From Kryptolebias marmoratus (taxonomy: Eukaryota; Chordata; Actinopteri; Cyprinodontiformes; Rivulidae): DNA of 64,000 nt. Below, in pieces: positions 24,901 through 38,900 of the stretch; position 1 is the stretch's first letter; each line of letters opens with the position of its first letter. The notes beneath the pieces are model-generated. The model made no database searches. It worked only from the letters and a program-made list of their open reading frames with translations, and was not told where the DNA came from. Both the position numbers and the translations under genes were made by a program. The stretch covers positions 21,161,243 through 21,225,242 of the forward strand of contig NC_051444.1 in the NCBI RefSeq assembly GCF_001649575.2, read 5' to 3'.

Positions 24901-27900
24901 ACACAATCAACAGCTTGTTGAAATCTGTTGCAGTCAAGAAGTCTAGCCACTGGACAGTGTACAGCAGGCAGGGAGGATGAGCATGAGCCTGCTGCCTAAA
25001 ACTGAAAGACTGGAGCAAAAATGTTCAAACACCCTGCATTATTTTAACCACTGATGTGACAGCGTACTATTATCTGCAGCTGTTATATAGATAATTACTT
25101 TTACTCACTCTCTATGGAATATAACGTATCCTGTCTACAAAGGATTAACTAACGTGTGCTAGGCAAAGGCTTATTCTGAGCAAATTGCTTGTTTTCTTTG
25201 ACTGATGATGTGGCGACACACTCTCATGCATACATCAAAAGCATCGGCAGAAAAACCTGCACTGGTTTTGATCACTGATAATTACTGTATCTGCTCTCGA
25301 AGAAGAGTAAACAAAGTGAGAAGTTGAAAAAGAAATTAAAAATGGGGTAGGCCTCGCTGCAGAGACTCTCAATTCCAACTTCTCTGTGACTAGTGGAAAG
25401 AAAAGAAGTTTGTACTGTCATCCCACTCTCACCCTACGGCAGAGTTTGAAGTATTAGTATAAAGTGACAAAGGGAATTAAAATCTGTAAACGCCACATTT
25501 TTTGATACCTCATTTGGTGTTTGTTGATTTTTATCAACTGGAGGGTTATTACATTTCAAGAATGTGACAATTAAAAATCCCTCAATCATTCCCATGAGCT
25601 TTATTTCACCACAGCAACTTCAAAAGGGATATAAAGTAGCAAAAGCAGATGAAAACAAGCATGGGGTTAAAACGCAGATCAAGCGGGGAAATTATTCCCC
25701 ACTTTCTTCACAAGCATTCTTTTAGTTAAAATGAAACACACTCCTTCCCATTAAAAGTAAATTTCCCATGACTGTGTTAAAAAGGCATATCTGAGGGTCA
25801 AAAACAGGTTTAAGAAGCTCAATCCTGGGAAAAGACACAATGCAAGGGGGAGAGGAAGGGGTTATTGAACTGATTTTCTTTCTCCTTTTCCTTTCACCCC
25901 CCCTTTTTAGCCCTCATGTTCTCAAGACTGCTGCCTGCATGCTTCCCCTTCATCTCAGAGGATATATAGAGGAGAAAAAAAGATTTAAAAGGACTGGAAA
26001 AAAGCTCAATTGTTTATTGATTTTATAATAGGCTTAGTGCAACAGAAATAAAGTGGGGGCTGGTGGGGCAGAGTGGTCAACCAGAGCCGATGGCGTGACA
26101 AACATGCGGCTTACGCGCAGGTAACAGAAGCTTGAGTGCAAATGCCGGGATATTGGCTTGAGCCCTTTTTTATTTTTCCAAACACCCATTCGTGGCATTG
26201 TTATCCTGATTTTAAACCAGTGTAGACATAATCGCTCCCTTCACAAGCAGGGCACGGACTTATGGAGAAAGTGAGCCTTTCTTTATAGCTAGAATTGTCT
26301 GATTCACTTCAAGAGGAAATGGCTCTAGAGTTCCAGAATAAAAATCAAAAAGGAAGTGAGTGAATTAATATTGAATACATGTCATTTAAAGACTGCTCAG
26401 TGTTGTTAGGTCTAGATTTTGAAAGCTAACAAGTAAAAATTGCAGCAAAAGGCTGTGAACTGTTTGTGCTATGTACAGCAGAGTGTGTATGTGTCTGCCT
26501 GGGAACGCATGGGTGAGTGTAGGGTCTGATATATGGATGATAACACTAATTAGCTCATTTTGTTTGGGGCACAACACTCATTAAAAACCCAGTGGGGCCA
26601 TTAAAGTTACCATCCCTCCAAACCATTGCTGCCACCGTATCCATCTAGACTGATATCTCACCCAGCTTTCTCTGCTTTTAATGGCCTCTGCTTCAGGTTG
26701 TTGGGTTGAGCAAAGATTTGTGAGGCTTGGATCATCTCACTTCTTCTTACCCTCCAACACAAATCTCCTGATTTCTATTTAAATCTCTATCTTATTTTCT
26801 TTTTCTTGTGCCTCCTTTTTTCTAGTATAACTCGCCTTCCCATATTTACCAATTTGCACACCCACTACATCATCTGTGTTACATTAGTTGTCTGCTGGTA
26901 AGAAACTGGGGAGGGATTCACAATCTCCAGTCCCCCCAAAAAAGGGGGAGGTATGATTGTTCCCAAGCTTTACACACCAATGTCACTGTAATACCAACAA
27001 ACCTCCTCATGATTCAGTGCGGCTTGCCGTGCCATAAGGCACATGTTACTCTGCAGCCGGAGAGACTAGAGGCAGAGGCCTGCCAGGATTAGATGAGCAG
27101 GTGTAGCATCCCGCTAACAGATACAACACAAAGCCATATTCAAGCCCATTCTCTCTGGGGCAAGAAATGCTAAAGCTAAAAGATTCTGCTCAACTAAAAG
27201 GAGGGGTTCGAGTCAATCCACTGCACATTTAGCTGTCATGATACTGTCTTAGCTTCCAAAAGAGCAGATTAATGTTTGTCACATTTATTTGATTTGAGAA
27301 GTCTACAAGCTATTAGGTCAGCTGGAATCTTCAGTGCCAGAAATTTCATTCCACTATAAAAAATATTTTCTTATTTAAACTAACCTATTTTTTCCTAAAA
27401 CTCCAAACAATTAATCCATTATGCAAAATGCTATATGATTAACCCTATCCTTTTATTTTATTTTTTTTCTCTGTTTCTGGCAAAGAGCCAGAATACATTT
27501 ATGTCAATCAGTGTAGAGTAATATATACTGTTTAAACACAACACTTCTGAAATGATCCAGTGCTCATTTTACACCATAAACAGCCATTAAGTGTTACTAA
27601 TTCACTTAAGTTGGTTAATTAATCCGCTGAGAAGAATAACCCTAAAAAAGCAATGTTCTTTACTATTGAAGAAAATGTTTCAGAAAAGTTACATTGCACA
27701 TCTGTTTTGGATTGTAAACAATGTATATAAAAAATGTATATCTTTGCACCTATAACTTTAGTAGGAGGCTATGAGCTTAGTGCTAAAGGCCAAAGACAAA
27801 CAGAGAAAGAAAGCGGGTATTCCTAACCTGCACAGTCTTTGTAACTTGCACGAAGTGCTTAGTAAGGTTCACATGACCCAACAAACCCAAATCCTGCCTG

Positions 27901-28197
27901 TCCATTTCCCATATGAACTCCCCCAGCCATATTGTTGAGAGACAAGACTGAAAATATCCTTGGTCTCAGGTCTGGATATTAGGAGTGTTGATTAGATATA
28001 TGAGTTTGCCATTTGCCCACAGAGCGTGGAGTGTCTCTGACAGAACTGGGGACCATATGGCTGGTGAGAGATTTCCCCCCTCTCTTCCTCTTCGCGCAGC
28101 CTGACAGCTGGATGGCTGCTAACTGGGGACGAGGAAGCTTGGCAGCTGCAGCTGAGAGCAACGCTTTGATGCCGCTCACCCTTTTTCACTCACTCTT

Positions 28198-28250
28198 TTT
28201 CTCTCTCTCTCTCTCTTCTTCTCTTTCTCTTCCTCTCCCTTTCTGTAACA
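28198..28250. repeat. CT-rich polypyrimidine tract
   Basis: Imperfect TC/TTC repeats over about 50 bp, with no other features recognised in it. Confidence 0.8.
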
Positions 28251-30289
28251 CACACAGACATCCCATACCAACCTCTGCTAGTGTGAGCAAACTTTCCACA
28301 GGTTGGACAGGGAAGAAATAAGACCTGGTTTAATTGGAAATTGACCTTCCTGAAATGCCACTGCTCTCTTCATTAAGTATAATTCACTTTATTAGTTTTG
28401 TCCCTTCTATAACTTTTTAGTAACGCTTTGCACTGGATTAAACAATGCAGGACAAAAAAAAAAGAATACATTTCTGTTTCACAAGATCTTTAAATCTTTG
28501 AAGAGGTTAACGGAGATGGAAGGAAGGAGGGCACCCGTAGGTGGGTGGTGATTGAGGTAGTGGTGGGGGTACAGTAAGACAGAGGGGGGAGGAGGATGAC
28601 GAGGAGAAGAATGAAGAGGCTTCTGGGAACACATTAAGATGTGCAGCTGGAAAGTACAAAAAAGTCAGGAATTTTTTTTGATTTTCTTCCTCCCCCTTTT
28701 TTTTTTTTTTTTTTTTTTTGGCTTTTGTTTTTTTTCTGTTTCTTTTTTGTTGTACTTTTGTACAAAGGGGGCTTTCATCATTTCCTAAAAAAAAAAAGAA
28801 AAAAAAAATGAAAAAGAAAGAAAGACGCCTTCGGATGTTTAGATGCAGATACCTGGATGCTTTGTGCGATTTGAAAGAAAATCTGATTCCTTTGAATAAA
28901 ATTGCAACAGCAGGCAGGTGTTTCTTCTTTTTAATCTTAAATCTGCATCACATTCACTGCGCTCTAATATACAGCCATATGTATGCATGGCATTTGTCTT
29001 TAATGAAGGAAAAGCTTTAAATACACACTATAAAAAGTTTTTTTGTTGTTGTTGATAGTATTTTAAAAAACTGAGGTCAATCTGGGAAATAATCTGTCTG
29101 CAAAGAAGGTCAGATTTAAGATAATTTTTCAGTCCAGCTGTGTTGTTTATTTCAAAGTATCAATGCATTGGTGACAAAAATGACTAAACTATTAGCTCAG
29201 ATTATGCATTGCTTAAAACGGTCAAATTCAATATATAAGTGAAAACCTTAAATAGGTTTGATTTTTGCTCTTTTAGAAACCCCATTCCTTTTTTTTCCTG
29301 TTGAACAATTTTCTGCACATTGAAACTGTTCATCTTTTACTTCTGACATACTTGACCCTTGCCCTCTGTTTTTTTTTTCCTCCCTTTTCTCTCATTCCCA
29401 CAATTTTTTGTAACACCACTCGCCATCTTCCACCCATTCATCCTCTGGTTGAAGGCCCCCTGTTACTGCCAGCTACTGACCAGCTCTGAACTAGTGAACG
29501 TGGTGCAGAAAGGGTGGGTGAAGAAGGGAAGAGGAGAGGAGACAAGGGGATAGGATGGGGGGGAATGATATATAAGAGTGAAAGGGGGGAGGGATGTGTG
29601 TGTGGGGGGGGGAGTTTGGCTGGAGCCAAGAGGAGAGCAGCTGGGCACAGCTAACAGGGAATGATAATGACCTCAGAAATCTGCTGTTCGCTTCACAACA
29701 ATAGGGTGCTCAGTCGCCTGGAAAATTGTGTTCATCAGCTAGCTCTGCTCACTTACTAATTGACATTGCCAAATATTTTAAGAACAATTGGAATGTGGCA
29801 GGGAGAGAGGGGGAAAGGGAAAAAAAAGCTCAGAGATCTTAATCCCTGGACTTAATTCCGCTCTTATTTTTTTTGCCTCCCCCTCTCTTTCTCCATTTCC
29901 CCTCTTTCCTCCTTCTCTAACTCTGCCTCTCTTCGTTTGTGATGAGCAGATAGCTACAGCTAAGAAAACAGCTAATTTTTCATGTAGCTTTCTGCTCTCA
30001 TGTCAGCGCCCTGATGTTGACACAAAAGGCTTTTTATGTGACCTGTCAATGGGGGTTAAGAGGAGGGGATTAAGGGAGGCTGTGGGTAAGGGAGGGGGGC
30101 AAAAATTAGAGAATGATAAAGTGAAGGAGAAAGAAAGAGAAGAAGAGAAAAAGGCAAAGGAAAAGTCATCAAAATGAGGAGAAGAGGAGCAAGCAACAGC
30201 TCTCTCTGTCATCATATCACATGCTCGGCCCTCTATTCCTCACAAGGCAAAGGTCAATGTATTCTCTTGCTTTTTCACACACAGGAGGA

Positions 30290-30530
30290 AACCCAGTCGT
30301 GCCCCAAGTTGACTTGTTTAAACAAAGCTCCCCTCACCCACCACCAGCCATCCCGTAGCCCAATCATGCCGCTTGCTCCGCCATCCAGAGCCATCATTTG
30401 CATTCCCTGACTGAGAGCCCTGCCTCATTTCACAGGAATCCCACATTGACGGAGTCAGACAGCTGTCACCAGACGGAGAGAAAAGGAACTTGGCACTCAC
30501 GCTCATTCAGCTTTGCCCTCCCCACCGTCC
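30290..30530. promoter_or_regulatory. Candidate intronic regulatory element
   Basis: A non-repetitive, moderately GC-rich stretch between purine-rich and AT-rich DNA. It carries TTTGCAT (octamer/POU-like) near 30397 and the TALE palindrome GACAGCTGTC at 30458-30467. It shows no repeats and no coding signal. Confidence 0.25.
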
Positions 30531-32126
30531 CTCTGACCCTCTGCTAAGCGCACACATAAACAATCAAAGAAGAGAAACTTTTCCAACCAGCACAGAGTTC
30601 TGCTTGATGATTCGGACTCAGAAAGGAGCAAATGCTTGCTTAGTCTAGATATTTGGTGGCGCAACTCAGTGCTTACACAACCAGCCCAAGTTGTGATTGT
30701 GATGCTAATTTGTGTCTCTGTCTTTATGTTGCGTCCTTGTTTTTTTTTTTTGTTTGTTTGTTCTGTTTTTTTTGTTTTTTTTTACTTATTTATATATATA
30801 TTTTCCTGCGTGGTCAGTCAACTTAAGTTTCTCTCAACAGCAAAGAGCTGTGTTTGTTACTCAGCTTCTCTTCCTCTCTTCTTGCTCCGTTTTTACAATG
30901 ACACCTGAGAAGATAGCTTGTTGATGTATTAGGAATATTAATATGCAAGCAGTCTACCTGACAGTGTAAGGCAGCCTTCTGTTGTGGAAAGATAAATATT
31001 ATGTTTTAATTATAAAAACATAAAACAGAAATGGGGTAGACAGATGAAGAAGGGGGAGGTGTGTGTGAGAGAGCTGAGCGAGCTTATTCCAGAGGAAACG
31101 TGTGTTTTTGCAAAGATTCAGAGTTGAAAAGAGTGGATGGCATAATGCAACACTGTTTTTTGAAGAATGTGATGCCCTGTCATATCCTTTTTGCTATTTC
31201 TATGGATTGCTCTTGTCTTTTTTTTTTTTGTATCTTTTCCTCTTTCCTGTCTTAACTGTCCTTTTTTTTTTTTCTGTCCTGACTTCATAACCAAGCGGGG
31301 GAATCCTAACGTGATCATTAAGACATAAAACAGCCTGATAAATGTTTCATAAGGACAAGGCAGGCCACTGATAGCCACCCAGGAATACTGAGGAGCCAAC
31401 CACGTCTCACAGTCTTCCCCTCGATCAAACACACACTCATTGGAATACAATTGAAGTTTTTAAATATCTAAAAAGCCTGGGCTAATTCCCAACATGGGTA
31501 ATATTTACAAATTGAGTCGGAGAGACAGGGTAGGAGAGAAAGGCAGAGAGCAAAAAAAAAAAAAAAAGAAAAAAGAAAGGGAGAGAAATCAAATGAACCA
31601 TGCAAGGAAAAAGAGAAAGGAGAACAGAGAAATAAATTGGCCTTTTATATTGTGCAAGCGTGTACAAAAATACTAAGTCTGCATTTATCCGAGACATGTC
31701 AATCAGAGCAGCACACTGACAATTAGTGCATTTGAATAGAACTTTTATCATTTACCAGACACCAGAGTCCTGACCTACTGTACAAAAATACAGCTCGGGG
31801 AATGAATGTGCCTGTAACACAATGACTGTCTATTTAAGTTTGGTGACACATAAAAAATACAGATATGACAGGCCAGACTTCTTCAAATGAGCAGGGGGTA
31901 GAAAGCTCAGGTTTTGTAACCACTGAGTTCTCTGATTATAGAGAAAAGAAGAATAGTGTGAGGAGGGGTGGGGGGATAGTAGAGGAATGGATGTCAATTA
32001 CAAAGACAAAGTAATTTGGGTAGACAAGAGAAATGGGAAAAAAAAAGAAACAACAGAAGTAATTTATTATTTGTTAAAAAGATTTGAACACGTGCACAAA
32101 TGGCTAGCTTCCTTTTAAAGTACTGG

Positions 32127-32127
32127 A

Positions 32128-32165
<38 letters not shown>

Positions 32166-32190
32166 TACACACATATATATATATATATAC
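32127..32190. repeat. (TC)n-(AC)n-(AT)n compound microsatellite
   Basis: Three dinucleotide blocks in succession, ending in TATATAC. Confidence 0.95.
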
Positions 32191-32468
32191 GTGGCCAATT
32201 AATGGTCAATGAATTCATCATTTGACTCGAGTCAAATCTTAAGAGAAATCCTAAGTTCTTCTGAAAGATGAAACTGTTAGGACCAGTAAATGTTTCCCTG
32301 AATTCACCTTTTACTAACTGCCAAATGTGGTCACCATCTGAACATGAATCCACCACAAAAACAACAGCTGGAGGTGATGATAGGGCCTTGAAGCCTTGCT
32401 ACTCATTTTTTTTTACCTTTTAAATGTGCTTTTACATTGGCATATGTTCACTTTAGAAGACAGTCATA

Positions 32469-32805
32469 GTGGATTGCACAGTGGAGCAGTTGGTTAGAAC
32501 TGCCGCCTTGCAGCAAGACAGTTGCAGGCTCCGATCTCAGCTGAGATCTTGTTCTGTATGTTCTCACCATGCATGCGTAGATTTGTTCCAGGCTCTACAA
32601 TTTTCTTGCACAGTCCAAAAACATGCATGTTAGGTTAACTGGAGAGTCTAAGCTGAGTTTTAAGTCTGGGCATGCATGATTGTTCACCTCTATGAAGGAC
32701 TGGCAACCTGTCCAGGGTGTATCTCCTGCCCAATGAATGCTGGAGATAGGAACTTGTTCCCAATGACCCTGAACAAAATCAAGCAGGTATAAAAAATGAA
32801 TGCAC
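32469..32805 (+). mobile_element. SINE-like teleost repeat, near full length
   Basis: This is a divergent plus-strand copy of the family at 55.8-56.5 kb. The head (GTGGAGCAGTTGGTTAGAAC, then a GCTCCGATCTC block) resembles RNA polymerase III A and B boxes of a tRNA. The body contains the characteristic CAGTCCAAAAACATGCATG and CCTGTCCAGGGTGTATCTCC blocks, and the 3' end is AT-rich with an ATGAATG tail. No convincing target-site duplication was found. The Repbase name was not determined. Confidence 0.75.
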
Positions 32806-35869
<3,064 letters not shown>

Positions 35870-36110
35870 AATGAAGTTCGCAATTTGTTTGACCTGCTTT
35901 ATATGTATATCTTTAATTAGTCTTGTTTAGCTTAAACCGACTGATTATCGCATATTCGTGACCTAATTACTGCACACGATTCTTAATGCCAGCATTGTGC
36001 CCTAAGGAGCAACCAAAAGTTACCTTTAAAAACTAGTGTAATCATTAGCAATGAGCCACCCTTAATCCCACTAAACATACACTTATTTAGCCCCGGCTGG
36101 TCTGTGTTTG
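35870..36110. promoter_or_regulatory. Candidate regulatory element 0.4-0.65 kb inside the long intron
   Basis: A non-repetitive AT-rich block with clustered homeodomain cores (TTAATTAG, CTAATTAC, AATCATTAG) close to the first coding exon. It shows no repeat structure and no coding frame. Confidence 0.22.
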
Positions 36111-36435
36111 CTGGGTGGGTGGGGGGAGTCTTCATTGGGTTTATTAAAGACATTTATTAATCACTGTGGTTGAAACAAGTTTGTCCCTATGCTCTCAGTC
36201 TTTACTTGTGTTCCACAGGGATCCTGACAGCTAACCTGCAAATAAGGATGCTATTCTGAAGCTGGTGTGTTCTTGTCATTCCTGAATATCTGGGTTACTT
36301 TTCAGTCTCTTTTAAACTAATGTCTTTAATGTTCTAATACATCCATGAGTCCATGCAACTAAAGTAGATCTTTGTGGAAACTATATCAACATAGCCAATA
36401 CTTACTTGAGAAATTTAATTATGTGATTATTTCAG

Positions 36436-36483
36436 AAAAAAAAAAAAAAAAAAAAAAAAAACACTGGAAAAAAAAAAAAAAAA
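36436..36483. repeat. Paired poly-A tracts (A26 and A16)
   Basis: Two homopolymers separated by CACTGG, starting 40 nt inside the intron after the first coding exon. On the sense strand of znf536 they read T16-CCAGTG-T26. Tract lengths in an assembly may be unreliable. Confidence 0.9.
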
Positions 36484-36516
36484 TCAGATGTTTACATTTA
36501 TTGGTATAACTTGATC

Positions 36517-36526
36517 TCTTACCTGA
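36517..36526 (-). other. znf536: 5' splice site of the first coding exon
   Basis: The minus strand reads TCAG|GTAAGA, a near-consensus donor. The GT is at 36521-36522. It follows the PHPSSPSS motif, where the family sequence continues in the next exon. Confidence 0.93.
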
Positions 36527-38812
36527 AGATGGTGAGGAGGGATGTGGGCTGTCATCTTGAATGCTCCCTGTCTGGGAGTGTCCTCCCCCAGCGCCACTCT
36601 CCTCTGTCACATTGGATGAACCAGGGGTGGTGGAGCGGCTGATGGACTGGGACTCGGGATCACTGGCTGAACCACGGCGTTCATCCAGTCCTTGCTGATT
36701 TGCTTCATCATTGCCTCTTCTGTCTTTACCATGTATTCGGGAATGAACAATCATTTGATGGTATGTTCTGAAGATGCGGCCGCAGTCAGGGCACTCAGAG
36801 GGCTTGTCCTTCAGGCTTGACAGATTGGAAAGGCTGTAGTCAATGTTGGAGCTTCCTAAGCCTGCCAAAGCTCCAGGGACCTCAGCGCTACCATGATGTG
36901 GCATGAGATCACGATGACTTTCAAAGCCTCTTCCATCCTCTTTCATTGGTATTATGACTCCACTAGAGGACTTAGATACCTGTAAGCCTTCAGAGAGCTG
37001 CTTTTGCTTAGAGCTATCACTGGCAGGGATCAAAGAGTAGTCTTGTTTGTCCTTTGAATAGGAAGCCAAGACCCCTGCACTCATCTCATCATCCTGCCCT
37101 GGAGTTATATGGGGTTGGTGCTGCTGTTGATCTTTAGGCATGAAAGCCCTGTCCATAGCCATACCACGTGCCATTATCTGCCAGGCTTGGTAGCTGTTAA
37201 GAGAATCCATTTCTGCTACTTTAGCAGCAGCCTGGAGGCGCTCCATACAGCTGGATTTGAGGGGTGGCACAAGATTGAGACAACCAAGGAGTGAGCGCTT
37301 TTCATTTTCACCCAGCCCGTGACCCATACTTCCAGCCATTGGTCCTAGCAGTTTTCCTAACATCTCCTTTTCTTTCATGACAATCCCTGCTTTAGCCAAC
37401 ATCTGGTGCTGCTCATTGAGGCCTTGTTTGTCTGGTGAAAGAAAACCTCCTTGAAGACAGGAGATATAGCGAGAATATAGATTGGCGTGAGCTTCTTGAG
37501 CAAGACTGCTCATGCTATTGATTGCAGCCATGTCCTGCTCACTGGGCTGGGGTGGCTTGCTTTTGATGGCCAGCTTGTTCAGATGCACCTTCATATGGTT
37601 CTTCAGGAACCAGGGTTCCTTGAAGCGTCGGCCACAGATTTGGCAGCAGTGTTCAAAAGAATCCTTGTGCTTTCGCATGTGACCCTTGAGGAACCAAGCT
37701 TGGCTGAACACCTGGCCACACACGTCACAGCGAAATTCAGTAGCAGCCTGCGTGCCTCCAGCTCCACCACCACCCTGTCCCTGTGTAGTTTCAGCTGTGA
37801 TGTGGGCTTTCTCAACATGACTTATCAGATCCTCTTCATGGGAGGCAGCAAATTCACACAAAGTACATTTGTAGGGCTTGTGGAGAATGCGAATGTGGCG
37901 GTCCAGTTCTTCACGCTTCTTGAACTTCCCTTTGCAGAAGGTACAGCGGAAACCTGTAGCTGGGTTCAGGGATGGTTCATCTTGACTGGCTGACTTTGGT
38001 GAAGAAGAGGGCTGTGAGAGTGTTTCTGGAGTTGCAAGGCCAGATGGGGGTGGAGGGGCACAGGCTGAACCTATTAGCTGATTATGAGTGTTAGAGCTGT
38101 TATTTAGAACAAGATGGGGTGTCTGAGGTGTCTGGAGGAGACTTCCACTCCCTCTCATCTGCTTATCCCTCAATATGGCTCTCTCTTCAAGCTCATGTAG
38201 CAGCCTGTTCTCTTCTCGAACACGGCCCCGGCCCTTACCAAGATTCCCCAGCTTGTGGGTGCGGAGATGTATCTTCAAGTTACCCTTCTGAGCTGCTCTA
38301 TGGTCACAGTAGGGGCACTTGAATGGCTTCTCTCCTGTGTGGGTGCGCATGTGCAGGGACAGGATGCTATTAAAGCGGAAGCGTTTGCCACACAATGGAC
38401 AGGGGTACTTCCTATTCTTGCGAGCATCATCTTCAATATCATTCATTTGGGACATGATGCCCAAGTTCTGCCCATTGAGAAACTGCTGAAGGTCAACACG
38501 TCCGTTCAGCCCACTTAGTGCCCCTGCATCAATATCTCGGTTGAGCTGATTGGCTAGTAGGGCCATCTGACTGCTAATAGGTTGACTGGCCAGGGCTGCG
38601 TGGTGTGTCTTCTCATCCAAAGGTGTGGCTGCCTTCTCTTCAGGAATCTGTTGTGGGCGGTGTAGGTCAGGAAAGGCGTGTCCTAGCTGAGCCGTAAGCT
38701 GGTGAAGCTTCTGACTGATAGGGTACCGACCATTTAACACTGCACTGCTGAGATGGGCATCAGTGTCTGGCACCGCTGATGATAAACCAAGACATAAACT
38801 CGAGTCATCCAT
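36523..38812 (-). CDS. znf536: znf536 first coding exon (residues 1-763), seven C2H2 zinc fingers
   Basis: ZNF536 is a brain-enriched nuclear C2H2 repressor reported to restrain neuronal differentiation by damping retinoic-acid-responsive transcription (family knowledge). The N-terminus (MDDSSLCLGLSS), the block around VDLQQFLNGQNLGIMSQM and the STTPGSSNVTEESG block match vertebrate ZNF536 closely. Fingers seen, with Cys/Cys/His/His positions: ZF1 138/141/154/158; ZF2 166/169/182/186, joined to ZF1 by TGEKPF; ZF3 290/293/306/311; ZF4 316/319/332/337; ZF5 362/365/378/382; ZF6 390/393/406/410; ZF7 674/677/690/694. A basic stretch (about 188-199) follows ZF2, and a long low-complexity linker separates ZF6 from ZF7. 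The start is chosen by family match and sits one base after a splice acceptor. The exon ends in phase 1 at TCAG|GTAAGA. The frame runs on 34 codons into the intron before a stop; that tail is not protein. All zinc ligands are intact. Paralogue ZNF219 is less likely given the N-terminal match. Confidence 0.96.
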
Positions 38813-38813
38813 C

Positions 38814-38860
38814 CTGTGGAACCATAAATAAAGAAACCCTTTAGAAATGATTCAGTTAGT
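38814..38860 (-). other. znf536: 3' splice site immediately before the start codon
   Basis: The minus strand reads TTATGGTTCCACAG|G|ATG. The AG is at 38814-38815, so one untranslated base (38813) precedes the ATG in this exon. A branch-point-like ACTAAC lies about 40-45 nt upstream. This implies at least one separate 5' untranslated exon at higher coordinates. Confidence 0.75.
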
Positions 38861-38870
38861 TGGTAACAAC

Positions 38871-38900
38871 CCCCCCCACACACACACACACACACACAAA
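38871..38900. repeat. C-run and (CA)n microsatellite
   Basis: A C7 tract followed by about eleven CA units, 60-90 bp upstream of the first coding exon. On the minus strand it reads as a TG/G tract before the branch-point region. Confidence 0.9.

Larger units (their letters stand above)
13616..32126. other. Gene-free intron stretch
   Basis: Intronic DNA with few clear repeats. Non-repetitive motif-rich patches occur near 14270-14410, 14810-15060, 19800-19990 and 29640-29800. Purine-rich G-run DNA lies at 29510-29610. The longest unexplained open frames (20.9-22.6 kb) show no family resemblance. Confidence 0.55.

Noticed and set aside
36419..36522. 34-codon extension of the first coding exon past the donor
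   Set aside because: The family match stops exactly at TCAG|GTAAGA. The extension is Phe-rich translation of poly-T intron.
37487..37993. 168-codon plus-strand open frame
   Set aside because: It is antisense to the zinc-finger exon of znf536; the coding constraint on the other strand keeps it open.
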